From positions 84,491-148,490 of the forward strand of contig PADB01000009.1 of NCBI GenBank assembly GCA_002700365.1: 64,000 nucleotides of DNA. Reading direction: 5' to 3'. Shown in pieces: positions 48,504 to 57,465 of this stretch (the stretch's first letter is position 1; every line of letters begins with the position of its first letter). The notes beneath the pieces were generated by a model. It saw only the letters and a list, made by a program, of their open reading frames with translations, was not told where the DNA came from and did no database searches. The DNA comes from Kordiimonas sp. Lineage in GTDB: Bacteria; Pseudomonadota; Alphaproteobacteria; Sphingomonadales; Emcibacteraceae. A program made the position numbers and the translations under genes.

Positions 48504-49492
48504 TGATTGCGAACCCGAACCTTGTTATTATTGGTATTTTTCTGTGCATGCTGATTGTCGTGATGTCCGGGGCGGTTGCCATGGGGGCCTTTGGCACCAG
48601 TAACAGAGCTATTAACCAGCGCCTGAATAAAATCAAGAACCGCCATAGCAAATCCCAGTCCATCATTGGCCAGGCCAAACGAAGCCTGATCCGCCGCGAA
48701 AGCAGTACGCCGTTTGATCTCTTTCTCAACCGCTTCATTCCTCGCCCACAGGAAGTGCGCAAACGGCTTATCCGCACGGGACTGCCGATTACATTGCAAC
48801 ATTATGCCATTGGTATGGGGGCTAGTGCTGTCTTCGGTTTATTGCTCTGTATGGGACTAGCGGGACTGTCCTACCTGCCCAGTTTAATGGTGGGCTTATT
48901 ATTAGGGCTCGCTATTCCCCATATCGTTATCGGGCAAATGATTAGCAAACGGCGTGATAAATTTACCAAAATTTTTCCCGAAGCCATTGACCTCATGGTC
49001 CGTGGTCTTAAAGCGGGTCTGCCCATTACAGAATCGATCTTTGCGGTCGGGCGCGAAATGCCTGATCCTGTCGGTGTTGAGTTTCGCAAAGTCGCAGATG
49101 ACATCAAACTAGGCAAAACCCTGGCCGAAGCCCTGTGGAAAGCATCGAGCCGTCTGGAGACACAAGACTTCAAATTCTTTGTCATCAGCCTAACAATCCA
49201 ACAGGAAACCGGGGGCAATCTGGCGGAAACGTTAGAAAACCTATCCACCATTCTTCGTGGTCGCCAGCAGCTAAAATTGAAAATCAAGGCCATGTCATCC
49301 GAAGGCCGTGCCAGCGCCTATATCATTGGCGCGCTGCCGTTCATTATGTTTGGTTTGATTTACATGATGAACAGCGAATACGCATCGGTGCTGCTCACCG
49401 ACCCACGCGGCCAGATTGCCATGATCGGCGCGATGATTTGGATGGGCATTGGTATGTTTATCATCTCAAAAATGATCAACTTCGAATTGTAA
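48503..49492 (+). CDS. tadB: Flp pilus inner-membrane platform protein TadB
   Basis: A 329-residue T2SF-family protein with an N-terminal helix (LVIIGIFLCMLIVVMSGAVA), two central helices and two C-terminal ones, and the T2SF cytoplasmic domain (FPEAIDLMVRGLKAGLPITE, ISLTIQQETGGNLAETLENL). It forms the inner-membrane platform with TadC that couples CpaF to pilin assembly. Overlaps cpaF by one base. Confidence 0.95.
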   Translation: MIANPNLVIIGIFLCMLIVVMSGAVAMGAFGTSNRAINQRLNKIKNRHSKSQSIIGQAKRSLIRRESSTPFDLFLNRFIPRPQEVRKRLIRTGLPITLQHYAIGMGASAVFGLLLCMGLAGLSYLPSLMVGLLLGLAIPHIVIGQMISKRRDKFTKIFPEAIDLMVRGLKAGLPITESIFAVGREMPDPVGVEFRKVADDIKLGKTLAEALWKASSRLETQDFKFFVISLTIQQETGGNLAETLENLSTILRGRQQLKLKIKAMSSEGRASAYIIGALPFIMFGLIYMMNSEYASVLLTDPRGQIAMIGAMIWMGIGMFIISKMINFEL

Positions 49493-49504
49493 GGGGCACA
49501 GCAC

Positions 49505-50488
49505 ATGGAACAATTTCTGCCCAATGGGGTCACAATCGAAGACATTATCACGCTGATGGCGGGGCTGGCTGGCTTCCTCATGATGATGGCGGTCTGGAGT
49601 ACAGGCATCGTCAAACAGCCAATGCATGGCCGCCTTAAAAATCTGCAAGACCGCAGGGACGCCTTGAAAAAAGGCTATATCGCCCCCACAAAGCGTCGCA
49701 GCCCGGTAAAAAGTGCCAAGGGCGTTGGTCTGATGCGCATTATCGTCAGCAAAATGAATCTGTTGAAAGATGAACAGGCCCGTAAATATGAAAAGCAACT
49801 GGAACAGGCCGGCTTCCGCACCAAAGACGCTCTGGTGATCTTTTTGTTCTTCAAACTGGCCCTGCCAATGTTAATTGGGCTGGTTGCTCTGATTGTCCTC
49901 TTTGGCTTCGATATTACAGACTGGCCGCAAATCGTAAAATCCGGGGCCGCTATCGGGGCTATTCTGGTGGCTTCCATGGCCCCTGAAATTTACGTTAAAA
50001 ACTGTACAAGCAAACGCAATGACGTTCTGCGGAAGGCACTTCCTGATGCATTGGACCTGTTGGTCATCTGTACGGAAGCGGGACTGACACTGGACGCGGC
50101 CCTGCAACGGGTCGTGCGTGAAAACGGTGACACCAATCCGGAAATGGCCGATGAGCTGGGCCTGACGGCTGTAGAGCTGGGCTTTTTGCCTGATCGAAAG
50201 CAGGCCCTTATTAATTTAGCCGAACGGGTGACCTTACCGGCCATCCGCGCCGTCACCGCCACACTTATCCAGTCTGAAAAATACGGCACCCCGTTATCAC
50301 AGTCACTGCGGGTGCTATCGAATGAATTCCGAAATGAGCGCGTCATGAAGGCAGAAGAAAAAGCTGCCCGCCTGCCCGCCATTATGACGGTGCCGCTGAT
50401 TATGTTCATCATGCCCACTCTTTTTGTGGTGTTGATGGGACCTGCGGCCTGTAGCATCTCCGACAATCTTGTTGGTATGGGTAAATAA
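49505..50488 (+). CDS. tadC: Flp pilus inner-membrane platform protein TadC
   Basis: A 327-residue T2SF-family protein, partner of TadB. The T2SF motifs are in LPDALDLLVICTEAGLTLDA and SQSLRVLSNEFRNERVMKAE, flanked by membrane helices, with a final helix near MTVPLIMFIMPTLFVVLMG. AAGGGG precedes the ATG; 12 bp separate it from tadB. Confidence 0.95.
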   Translation: MEQFLPNGVTIEDIITLMAGLAGFLMMMAVWSTGIVKQPMHGRLKNLQDRRDALKKGYIAPTKRRSPVKSAKGVGLMRIIVSKMNLLKDEQARKYEKQLEQAGFRTKDALVIFLFFKLALPMLIGLVALIVLFGFDITDWPQIVKSGAAIGAILVASMAPEIYVKNCTSKRNDVLRKALPDALDLLVICTEAGLTLDAALQRVVRENGDTNPEMADELGLTAVELGFLPDRKQALINLAERVTLPAIRAVTATLIQSEKYGTPLSQSLRVLSNEFRNERVMKAEEKAARLPAIMTVPLIMFIMPTLFVVLMGPAACSISDNLVGMGK

Positions 50489-50571
50489 GATAATAGCAAG
50501 GAGATCTTCTGCACCTGCCTGTGAAAACAACAACATCACATCACGCAGGTCAGCCAAAGAAAGGCATAACA

Positions 50572-51213
50572 ATGATGAGAAGATCGAACGCAAAAATGAA
50601 AAATGATATGGCACAACATCAGCCACGGAAACTACGCCAGCTTTTGCGCTGTGAAAAGGGTGTGGCTGCCCTTGAAACAGCCTTTGCACTGCCGCTTGTG
50701 CTATTGATGTCATTAGGTATTCTGGAAATGGGGTACGTCATGGCCAGTACCGTCCTGCTGGAAGGCGCAATTAAAGATGCCTCACGGACAGGGATGACCG
50801 GTTATGTTATTTGCGGGAAAACCCGTGAAGAATATATCAATGACCTGATTAAAGATCGTACCTTCGGGATGATTGATATCGACAATATGACCATCACCCA
50901 GGAAATCTATGACAGTTTTGGCGATGTGGACCGGGGTGAAATATACAACGACGAAAATTACAATGGCATGTATGACGATGGCGAGCCCTTCGTTGATGAA
51001 AACGGCAACGGTGAATACGATGACGATATCGGGGCGGCCGGCCTCGGGGGTTCAGGCGCGATCGTTGCCTATAGCATCGAATATGATGCCAGTTTTATGA
51101 CAGGCTATTTTTCCCGCCAGATCGGTGACCAAGATGGCCGCATCCAGCTCAAAGCCAGCACCGTGATTAAGAACGAACCTTTTGGCGTTGTTAGTCAAGA
51201 TTGTCCGGCATAA
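50572..51213 (+). CDS. tadE: TadE-like pseudopilin with calcium-loop-like repeats
   Basis: A 213-residue protein with a basic leader (RKLRQLLRCEKG) and the TadE helix VAALETAFALPLVLLMSLGI, cut by CpaA after the Gly in the family. The outer region contains two acidic loops of EF-hand spacing: D127-x-N129-x-N131-G132-x-Y-D135-x-x-E138 and D142-x-N144-x-N146-G147-x-Y-D150. These look like calcium-binding loops. Most TadE proteins lack them as far as I know. The ATG at 50572 has AAAGG upstream; a GTG at 50521 is less well placed. Confidence 0.85.
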   Translation: MMRRSNAKMKNDMAQHQPRKLRQLLRCEKGVAALETAFALPLVLLMSLGILEMGYVMASTVLLEGAIKDASRTGMTGYVICGKTREEYINDLIKDRTFGMIDIDNMTITQEIYDSFGDVDRGEIYNDENYNGMYDDGEPFVDENGNGEYDDDIGAAGLGGSGAIVAYSIEYDASFMTGYFSRQIGDQDGRIQLKASTVIKNEPFGVVSQDCPA

Positions 51214-51225
51214 GGAGGACATGTC

Positions 51226-51855
51226 ATGAAATCATATACCCTAGACAAAAAATTCCTTAGCTTCCGCCGTGCATTTGCCAAAATACGTCACCATGAAAAA
51301 GGCTCTGTACTGGTGGAACTCGCCATGATGCTGCCGGTCACACTGATGCTGGCACTGGGCGGCTTTGAACTATATCGCTTTTTGCTCATCCAGCAGAAAA
51401 TCACCCAGACAACCATGAGCCTTGCCAACCTTATTTCGCAAAATCAGATGTTAACGGGCAACATTATTCAAAACACCTTTGATGCCGTAGACCACATTAT
51501 GGAACCATATGACATTGAAGGTAATGGCAAAGTCATCATCACAACCGTTGTCGGTAACGGGGGGGATGGCATGGTTGACTATCAATGCTCACCCGCAGGA
51601 AATTATGATGGCCCCAGTAAAGTCGGCACAACAGGGTCCACAGCTAACCTCGGCATCCTCGGCACCGACTTCACATTGGATGATGGTGAAACAACGGTCA
51701 TCGCGGAACTATACTATGATTACAAGCCGTTCCTTGCCAATGGTGGTAACTTCATAGAAAACAATGTCTTTACGGACACCCAGCTTTATAAAGTCGCGGC
51801 ATACAAACCCCGCTTTGGCTCCCTGCCGCTAACAGATAGCTGTGACGGCGCCTAA
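51226..51855 (+). CDS. Second TadE-like pseudopilin (TadE/TadF/TadG position)
   Basis: A 209-residue protein with a leader and hydrophobic helix (HHEKG-SVLVELAMMLPVTLMLALG) of TadE type, then a soluble domain ending in two spaced cysteines (YQCSPAG and DSCDGA). It fills the place of TadF or TadG, but it has no von Willebrand domain, so TadG proper is absent, as is the TPR protein TadD. TAAGGAGG gives a strong ribosome binding site. Last gene of the pilus operon. Confidence 0.85.
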   Translation: MKSYTLDKKFLSFRRAFAKIRHHEKGSVLVELAMMLPVTLMLALGGFELYRFLLIQQKITQTTMSLANLISQNQMLTGNIIQNTFDAVDHIMEPYDIEGNGKVIITTVVGNGGDGMVDYQCSPAGNYDGPSKVGTTGSTANLGILGTDFTLDDGETTVIAELYYDYKPFLANGGNFIENNVFTDTQLYKVAAYKPRFGSLPLTDSCDGA

Positions 51856-51877
51856 ACATTAAGGCCAACGCCATACT

Positions 51878-51917
51878 TCTGATGACTTTGCCGCTGTCCG
51901 CGGGCAAGGTCATCAGA
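51878..51917. terminator. Long hairpin closing the pilus operon
   Basis: A 15-bp stem with one G-T pair (51878-51892 with 51903-51917) lies 22 bp after the last Tad gene and overlaps the stop codon of the convergent TauE/SafE gene. There is no clear T run, so it may act as a 3' end stabiliser as well as a terminator. Confidence 0.55.
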
Positions 51918-52728
51918 TATAAACGCTATAGAGCATCCGTATAGAAACACCGATCATGAAGAGGGCAAAAAGCCGCTGTAACAATACGGGGCTGAAATAA
52001 TGCGCTGTGCGCACACCCAGCGGACTAAACACAATAGACGCGGGAATGATACAGGCCACGGCCATCAGATTCACATAACCCAGGCTGAACGGCGGTAATC
52101 CCGCTATTTGCCAACCGCTGACCATAAACCCTATCGCCCCGGGCAACGTCACAACTAACGCCATCGCCGACGCGGTGCCCACCGCCAGATGTATTTTTGC
52201 CCCCATAAACGACAGGACCATCACACTATAGGCTCCTCCCCCGATCCCTACCATCGAAGACAGCATGCCAATTCCGCTCCCACCGATCCACGGTACCAGG
52301 GGCGAAGAAGACGGGGTTTGCTGCCGTTTTTCATTCTTTCCCATCAACATCCATAATCCCATGGCAATACCTGTGATGCCAAATACACTGGCAAGCCCAA
52401 CGGCACTCAAATAGCTGGCAACAATAGCTCCCAGAATAACCCCAATAAAACAGGCTGGTGCTATTTTGCGAAAACGCCCGAAATCCACAGAGCCCCGTTT
52501 ATGATGTGACCAGCACGACATCGCCGATGTTGGCAATATAATTGCCAACGAAGACCCGACAGCCAGATGCATGGAAATGTCCTGAGAAATACCAAAATGC
52601 TGAAAAAGATTAAATAAAACCGGCACCACTATAAAACCGCCGCCGACGCCAAAAAGCCCACCGACAAAACCCGCAATACAGCCTGCCCCCAACAAAATAA
52701 AAACCTGAAAAAATTCAATATCCATCAA
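51913..52728 (-). CDS. TauE/SafE family sulfite/anion exporter-like permease
   Basis: A 271-residue membrane protein with about eight helices. Two repeats of the family motif are seen: GFVGGLFGVGGGFIVVPVL near the N-terminus and MLSSMVGIGGGAYSVMVLSF in the middle. Family members export sulfite, sulfoacetate or other organosulfur anions. The sulfatase locus of this window is 26 kb away, so a link is only speculation. Monocistronic and convergent with the pilus operon. Confidence 0.85.
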   Translation of the reverse strand: MMDIEFFQVFILLGAGCIAGFVGGLFGVGGGFIVVPVLFNLFQHFGISQDISMHLAVGSSLAIILPTSAMSCWSHHKRGSVDFGRFRKIAPACFIGVILGAIVASYLSAVGLASVFGITGIAMGLWMLMGKNEKRQQTPSSSPLVPWIGGSGIGMLSSMVGIGGGAYSVMVLSFMGAKIHLAVGTASAMALVVTLPGAIGFMVSGWQIAGLPPFSLGYVNLMAVACIIPASIVFSPLGVRTAHYFSPVLLQRLFALFMIGVSIRMLYSVYI

Positions 52729-52840
52729 TTAATTTTCTGTTTTTTCACTTCACGACCTAACTCTTGCGTCAGAATAATGCGCATGAGGAGAATAGATGTA
52801 TATAAAAAAATCGTTCATTACGAATAACTTAACAATATGG

Positions 52841-52855
52841 TTAACAATGCGTTAA
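52841..52855. promoter_or_regulatory. Exact CtrA-type site TTAA-N7-TTAA
   Basis: TTAACAATGCGTTAA at 52841-52855 matches the CtrA binding consensus exactly, and a third TTAA lies at 52829-52832 (spacing 8). It is 140 bp upstream of the kinase gene at 52996 and about 110 bp from the divergent exporter gene. CtrA is the cell-cycle and motility regulator of alphaproteobacteria. Confidence 0.6.
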
Positions 52856-52995
52856 CTTTTTTGTTGATTCGGCGAATCAGATAAGTGATGATTCGGTCTA
52901 ACATATGAAAAACAATATAAGAATCCACGTTAATAGTTTTGGGAAAGTGGACCAAAAGGCTGAGCAACATCAACCTTACACGCGGGATATAAAGA

Positions 52996-54195
52996 ATGGA
53001 AACGTTCTACAAACACAATGGCAGAACGCCAAAGGTCGGACACAAGGCAACAGACGAACGCCCCACGCCGGCTGGCTCCCCTCTCTCTAAAGGCCCCAAC
53101 ACAGGACATGAAATGGGGCTTTTTGATTCCGTATTCCACGAAGTCAATGACGCCATTGCCATTGTCATGGTCACCGAAGATAACAATGGTCCTGTCGTCA
53201 TAGATGCCAATCACGAATTCGAACAACTCACTGGCTACTGGGTTGATGAAGTCACCGATATGGATTTATTAAAACTTCTGGATGATACCGCTGCCGACAC
53301 CCGCCCTATTCTGGAAGAAGCCTTTGAAGAACGCCAGACGGCCGTCGTCAACAGTCCCTGCGTTCATAAAGATGGTAACCCGCTTCCGCTCAATATAACT
53401 GTTCGGCCCATTACAGCAGAAAAAGATATTAACCGCTTTATCTGCGTCCTGCGCCCCCAAGGCAGTGAGGACAGCCATGTTGCCGCCGCCGCACGCGAGG
53501 CAAAACGTAAACTACTCGCAGCCATGCATCATACATTCCGCACTCCCCTTAATGGCATTTTGGGCTTTTCCGAAATTATCAAGGACGAATTGTTAGGGCC
53601 GGTCGGGCAGGACAGCTACAAACAATATGCCAAGGATATTCACGGCGCCGGACAGGACATGCTGCAACTGATCGACCACCTTCTGGATTTGAAAAAACTG
53701 GAACTGGCCGAACTTGAACTATCAGAGGAAAGCTTTGATCTGGCCGAACTACTCGGAGAGTGTCTGGATAGCCTGCGTGAAGACGCCCAAAAAGCAGATG
53801 TCAAACTTAGCCGTTATATCTGCCGTGATCTGCCGAATGTAAATGGTGATCGTGTCCGTTTCCGTAAAATTATCACCAGCCTGCTCTTTAACGCCTTAAA
53901 ATTCACGCCATCCGGTAATCGGGTCATGTTGAAAGCCCGCCTGAACGAAGGCGGTACGCTTATTATTTCCTGTCAGGATGAAGGCACAGGTATGCGGCCA
54001 CAACAGGTGGCTAAGGCCTTCAGCCATGACAACCAATTCAGTGATATCTATGCTGACCCCAATACGGGCCTGGGCTTTGGTCTTCCTTACGTAAAGAAAA
54101 TGATTGAACAGCATAACGGTACAGTGTCAATCGCCAGTCGTTATGGCCAGGGCACTACTGTGAACCTGCACCTTCCTGCCAGCCGGCTACTGTAA
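52996..54195 (+). CDS. PAS sensor histidine kinase with atypical H-box (HTFRTPLN)
   Basis: A 399-residue soluble kinase: PAS domain (about 43-155, VIDANHEFEQLTGYWVDEVT), HisKA with His179 in MHHTFRTPLNGILGFSEIIK, and a HATPase_c domain with N box RKIITSLLFNALKFT, G1 CQDEGTGM and G2 TGLGFGLPYVKKM. The acidic residue that normally follows the phosphoacceptor His (HE or HD) is Thr here, which may weaken kinase or phosphatase activity. The sequence resembles the PleC/DivJ/PdhS group. A CtrA-type site lies upstream. An internal ATG at 53113 could be the real start. Confidence 0.88.
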   Translation: METFYKHNGRTPKVGHKATDERPTPAGSPLSKGPNTGHEMGLFDSVFHEVNDAIAIVMVTEDNNGPVVIDANHEFEQLTGYWVDEVTDMDLLKLLDDTAADTRPILEEAFEERQTAVVNSPCVHKDGNPLPLNITVRPITAEKDINRFICVLRPQGSEDSHVAAAAREAKRKLLAAMHHTFRTPLNGILGFSEIIKDELLGPVGQDSYKQYAKDIHGAGQDMLQLIDHLLDLKKLELAELELSEESFDLAELLGECLDSLREDAQKADVKLSRYICRDLPNVNGDRVRFRKIITSLLFNALKFTPSGNRVMLKARLNEGGTLIISCQDEGTGMRPQQVAKAFSHDNQFSDIYADPNTGLGFGLPYVKKMIEQHNGTVSIASRYGQGTTVNLHLPASRLL

Positions 54196-54391
54196 AAGGC
54201 ATCGTTGTTACCCCCTTTTCGTTCACGCCCGGCTCATTTTTTGTAGGTTTCTTGCGAAAAAAACATATCTTCTGTATCAATACTTTGTTTCCGTGCTATT
54301 TCTTGCACTCATGCAGCTAAACACACGTAAAGGGCCAGCTTTATGGTAGGGCTGCACTATTTTTTGTGCATATAACGATGAAGTAAAAGAC

Positions 54392-54682
54392 ATGAGCAAC
54401 ACCCCACTGAATGTCATCACAGCCAACCGCCTTGCGGAAGGCAATATTGTTTATTTAATCCTTGAGGAAGGGCGGGGGCAATGGACCACCGATCTTGCTA
54501 ACGCCACGATCTTTACCGATGAAACCTTGGCACAGGGGCAATCTGTTGCCGCGAATGACATGGCACACAATACGATTGTTGATGCTTATGTCGTCAGTGT
54601 GGACCAAGATAAAAATCCCCTAAGCCAGCGTGAAAAAATCCGCGCGGGCGGCCCCACACAACCCTATGGTAAAGACGCCTAA
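54392..54682 (+). CDS. DUF2849 domain protein
   Basis: A 96-residue protein with the DUF2849 pattern: NVITANRLAEGNIVYLILEE, then VVDAYVVSVD-like centre (NTIVDAYVVSVDQDKNPLSQ) and the C-terminal REKIRAGGPTQPYG. In alphaproteobacteria the family often sits with sulfite reductase genes and is uncharacterised. Here it precedes a glyoxalase II-like gene by 36 bp. The 196 bp upstream hold no gene that I see. Confidence 0.85.
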   Translation: MSNTPLNVITANRLAEGNIVYLILEEGRGQWTTDLANATIFTDETLAQGQSVAANDMAHNTIVDAYVVSVDQDKNPLSQREKIRAGGPTQPYGKDA

Positions 54683-54718
54683 AACAATTTAACCAGAAAT
54701 ATCGCACAGGAATGCCTC

Positions 54719-55504
54719 ATGCTGGTCAAACAGATTTATGCTGAAAACAATTACCGGAATTTCCACTACCTGATTGCCTGCCCGGAAACAAAAGATGCTC
54801 TGGTCATTGATCCATTGGATGTGAAACGCTGTCTGGACGCGGCCGCTGTAGAAGGGTGGAATATTACACAAATCCTCAACACCCACGAACATCCGGATCA
54901 CATTAACGGTAATCCGGAAATGGTGAAGGCAACGGGCGCAAAAATTTTAGCGCATCACGGTGCAAAAATTCCCAATATTGATATTCACTTAAAGGCTGGG
55001 GATATTATTAAAATCGGCACCACTGTCGAATTGAATGTCATGGACACGCCGGGCCATACCATGAGCCATGTCTGTGCCTATGCCGATGGGGATAACCCGG
55101 CGCTGTTTTGTGGGGATACACTGTTTAATGCCGGGGCGGGCAACTGTCATAATGGCGGCCACCCGGAAGAGCTATATGAAACATTTGTCAATCAGTTAGC
55201 AACACTGCCCGACAATACACGTATTTTCCCCGGCCATGATTATATTGTCGGTAATTTGAAATTCTCACTGGACCGTGAACCGGGCAACCCTGCAGCCGAA
55301 GCAATGCTGGAAAAACTGCGCGATCAGGACCCTCATAATGCTTATGTGACCACCCTGGCCGAAGAAAAGACCTTTAATACCTTCTTCCGTCTCACCAGCC
55401 CTGGCGTCATTGCCGCGCTTAAAGGAACCACCCAAGACCCCGGCGATAGCCCTGACGAAAAGAAAGTCTTTTTGGCACTTCGCGCTTTACGAAACGACTG
55501 GTAA
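54719..55504 (+). CDS. Metallo-beta-lactamase fold hydrolase, hydroxyacylglutathione hydrolase-like
   Basis: A 261-residue GloB-like enzyme. Metal ligands are visible in order: THEHPDHINGN (HxHxDH), DTPGHTMSHV, FCGDTLFN and FPGHDY, and the C-terminal part retains the glyoxalase II region (PHNAYVTTLAEEKTFNTFFR, LRALRNDW). It should hydrolyse S-lactoylglutathione or a related thioester in the cytoplasm; other MBL substrates are possible. Cotranscribed with the DUF2849 gene. Confidence 0.87.
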   Translation: MLVKQIYAENNYRNFHYLIACPETKDALVIDPLDVKRCLDAAAVEGWNITQILNTHEHPDHINGNPEMVKATGAKILAHHGAKIPNIDIHLKAGDIIKIGTTVELNVMDTPGHTMSHVCAYADGDNPALFCGDTLFNAGAGNCHNGGHPEELYETFVNQLATLPDNTRIFPGHDYIVGNLKFSLDREPGNPAAEAMLEKLRDQDPHNAYVTTLAEEKTFNTFFRLTSPGVIAALKGTTQDPGDSPDEKKVFLALRALRNDW

Positions 55505-55684
55505 ACATAAAAACACGACCATAAAAGACCAGACCCCAGAACACATAATCGTCAATAGGGTATATAAGCCACAATAGGCATCCGTTTCTTACGGATACTG
55601 ATCCCCTCACCGCTATTTGCACTTGTCGCCGTATTTCCTTATCATAAATACTGCAATATTACGGGGAACAAGGGGAAACACCGC

Positions 55685-55969
55685 ATGAGTCTGGAAAATC
55701 TCACGACACAACTGCAACAAACCATCACCGCAGGCATTGGTCATGTCGTTAAAATCAATCTTACCGGGGATGGGATCATTATTTTAGAGGCCGATGGCAA
55801 CATACATAATAACGACAAAGATGCGGATGTAACCCTAACCATGACGACTGACACCCTTGATGGTATGTTGGCCGGTGACATTGACCCTCAAATGGCTTTC
55901 ATGTCAGGAAAACTGCAAATTGACGGGGACATGAGCCTTGCACTTAAACTTGGTGATATTTTTTCTTAA
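55685..55969 (+). CDS. SCP2 sterol-binding domain protein
   Basis: A 94-residue stand-alone SCP2 domain: KINLTGDGIIILEADGNIHN, DADVTLTMTTDTLDGMLAGD and QMAFMSGKLQIDGDMSLALK are the typical strands and closing helix. Such domains form a hydrophobic pocket for acyl-CoA or lipids; in bacteria the role is mostly unknown. It follows the hydrolase gene by 180 bp in which I see no gene. Confidence 0.9.
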   Translation: MSLENLTTQLQQTITAGIGHVVKINLTGDGIIILEADGNIHNNDKDADVTLTMTTDTLDGMLAGDIDPQMAFMSGKLQIDGDMSLALKLGDIFS

Positions 55970-56056
55970 AAACGGTCTTCTTGTCACTCATTCGCCTTAA
56001 CCGCAAAGCCTTCATCAGCCTTGACCCTCCCCATATGACCTGTCTGGATAAAAGAA

Positions 56057-56079
56057 GAGCGTCGGTCAAACCGACGCTC
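56057..56079 (-). terminator. Terminator between SCP2 and OmpA-family genes
   Basis: GAGCGTCGGT (56057-56066) and ACCGACGCTC (56070-56079) form a perfect stem. On the reverse strand it is followed by TTCTTTT, so it chiefly ends the OmpA-family transcript. Confidence 0.85.
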
Positions 56080-56104
56080 AGGTCTTAGGATGCTCAGATC
56101 ATAA

Positions 56105-57232
56105 TTATTTCAGATTAATTTCAACCCGACGGTTCATTTGTTCTGCGATACCGTCATTGGTTTCAACGGCACGTTTCCGTTCACCATGGCCTTCCGTCAC
56201 CAGACGCTCTGCGGCAACGCCATTACGTTGTAATTGGCCCGCCACTGCCGTATTACGACGATCAGCCAATGCCTCATTATAACCTTCATTACCAGCACGG
56301 TCCGCATGTCCGGAAAGATGGACTTTGGCATCTTCTTTGGCCTTTGCCGCCTCAGTAACATCTTCCAGTACATCTTGCGCGGCCTCTGTCAGGCCATCAT
56401 CATCAAAATCAAAATAGACAATATATGGTCCCATATTCACAACTGGCGTTGCTACTGGCTCTGGCCCCGCCGCAGGCTCAACCGCCGCAACGACAGGCTC
56501 TGGCTCCGGAGCAGGCGCGGGGGCAACGGCTACGGGTTGCTTAACTTCTTTCTTTTCCGTACCAAAGCGATATACCAATGCCATCATCAGGTCATGGCTA
56601 TCATAATCCGCCTTGAAACTGTTATTCAGCGCATCTTGTAAAGTGGCATCTTCTGTTTTGAAATAACGATAGCTCAGGGCCAATTCCACGGCTTCGGTAA
56701 TCGCATAACGCAATCCCGCAATCGCCTGATAGGCAAAGACCGTATCACTGTCATCTACCAAGGCGTTCATACCCGCTGCAATATCATCATATTTCAATTT
56801 GGCAATACCAAGACCACCCCCAAAGAATGGTTCAATTTTACCATCGCCCATATCATCCCAATCCAACAGAACGTTCAGCATCAGGCTGTTTGCGGTTGTC
56901 TCGCCTTGCGCCGTGCTTTCCCCTAAGGGGAAGCCCAAACCACCAGCATTGAAAACCTCAATTTCATCCATATCATTGTATCGGCGTGTCATATCGGCCT
57001 CTAAGCGCAGGTTACCGAAATCATAACCCCCCAATAGACCGCCGGCCCATCCGCCATCCAGCTCCTGCTGCAAATTCAGGCCAGCATCGCCGTCATTAAA
57101 CGTTTCGCCGCCAGGCATGGCAACGCCACCCTGTATCCCCGCATACCAATGACCCTCATCTGCGGCCTGTGCCGCTGTCGCCATCCCCAGTGCCAAGGCA
57201 CCAATGGCTGCATATGTTACTACCTTTGTCAT
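56105..57232 (-). CDS. OmpA-family outer-membrane protein with N-terminal beta-barrel
   Basis: A 375-residue protein with a signal peptide cleaved after AAQA, an eight-strand barrel region (about 24-225, with GHWYAGIQGGVAMPGG and ELALSYRYFKTEDA), a Pro/Ala/Glu linker, and a peptidoglycan-binding OmpA domain (about 265-375, VHLSGHADRAGNEGYNEALA and NRRVEINLK). It anchors the outer membrane to the cell wall. The 233 bp upstream contain GTAA-N7-TTAA at 57367-57381, one base away from a CtrA site. Confidence 0.92.
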   Translation of the reverse strand: MTKVVTYAAIGALALGMATAAQAADEGHWYAGIQGGVAMPGGETFNDGDAGLNLQQELDGGWAGGLLGGYDFGNLRLEADMTRRYNDMDEIEVFNAGGLGFPLGESTAQGETTANSLMLNVLLDWDDMGDGKIEPFFGGGLGIAKLKYDDIAAGMNALVDDSDTVFAYQAIAGLRYAITEAVELALSYRYFKTEDATLQDALNNSFKADYDSHDLMMALVYRFGTEKKEVKQPVAVAPAPAPEPEPVVAAVEPAAGPEPVATPVVNMGPYIVYFDFDDDGLTEAAQDVLEDVTEAAKAKEDAKVHLSGHADRAGNEGYNEALADRRNTAVAGQLQRNGVAAERLVTEGHGERKRAVETNDGIAEQMNRRVEINLK

Positions 57233-57366
57233 TTTTTCCTCCTTGCAGCTGTAGAGGGTTTTCCCTCTTTCATACTTTTACACACTCATAAAAGCTTAGG
57301 TATCACGTTTTAATACCGCCACCCTTTATAAATAAGGAGTATACACGGGAAAGTGTCGTAATTGTG

Positions 57367-57381
57367 GTAACAATTTGTTAA
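57367..57381. promoter_or_regulatory. Near-CtrA site upstream of the OmpA-family gene
   Basis: GTAACAATTTGTTAA has the CtrA spacing with one mismatch in the first half. It lies about 135 bp in front of the OmpA-family start. Outer-membrane genes are among CtrA targets in other alphaproteobacteria; here this is inference from the motif alone. Confidence 0.35.
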
Positions 57382-57465
57382 CTATGTTGCATATAGGACG
57401 TTTTTAACGGGATATTGCCCCGTAAAACGGCGTAATTACAACAAATTGTCCCATATCAGGACAGT

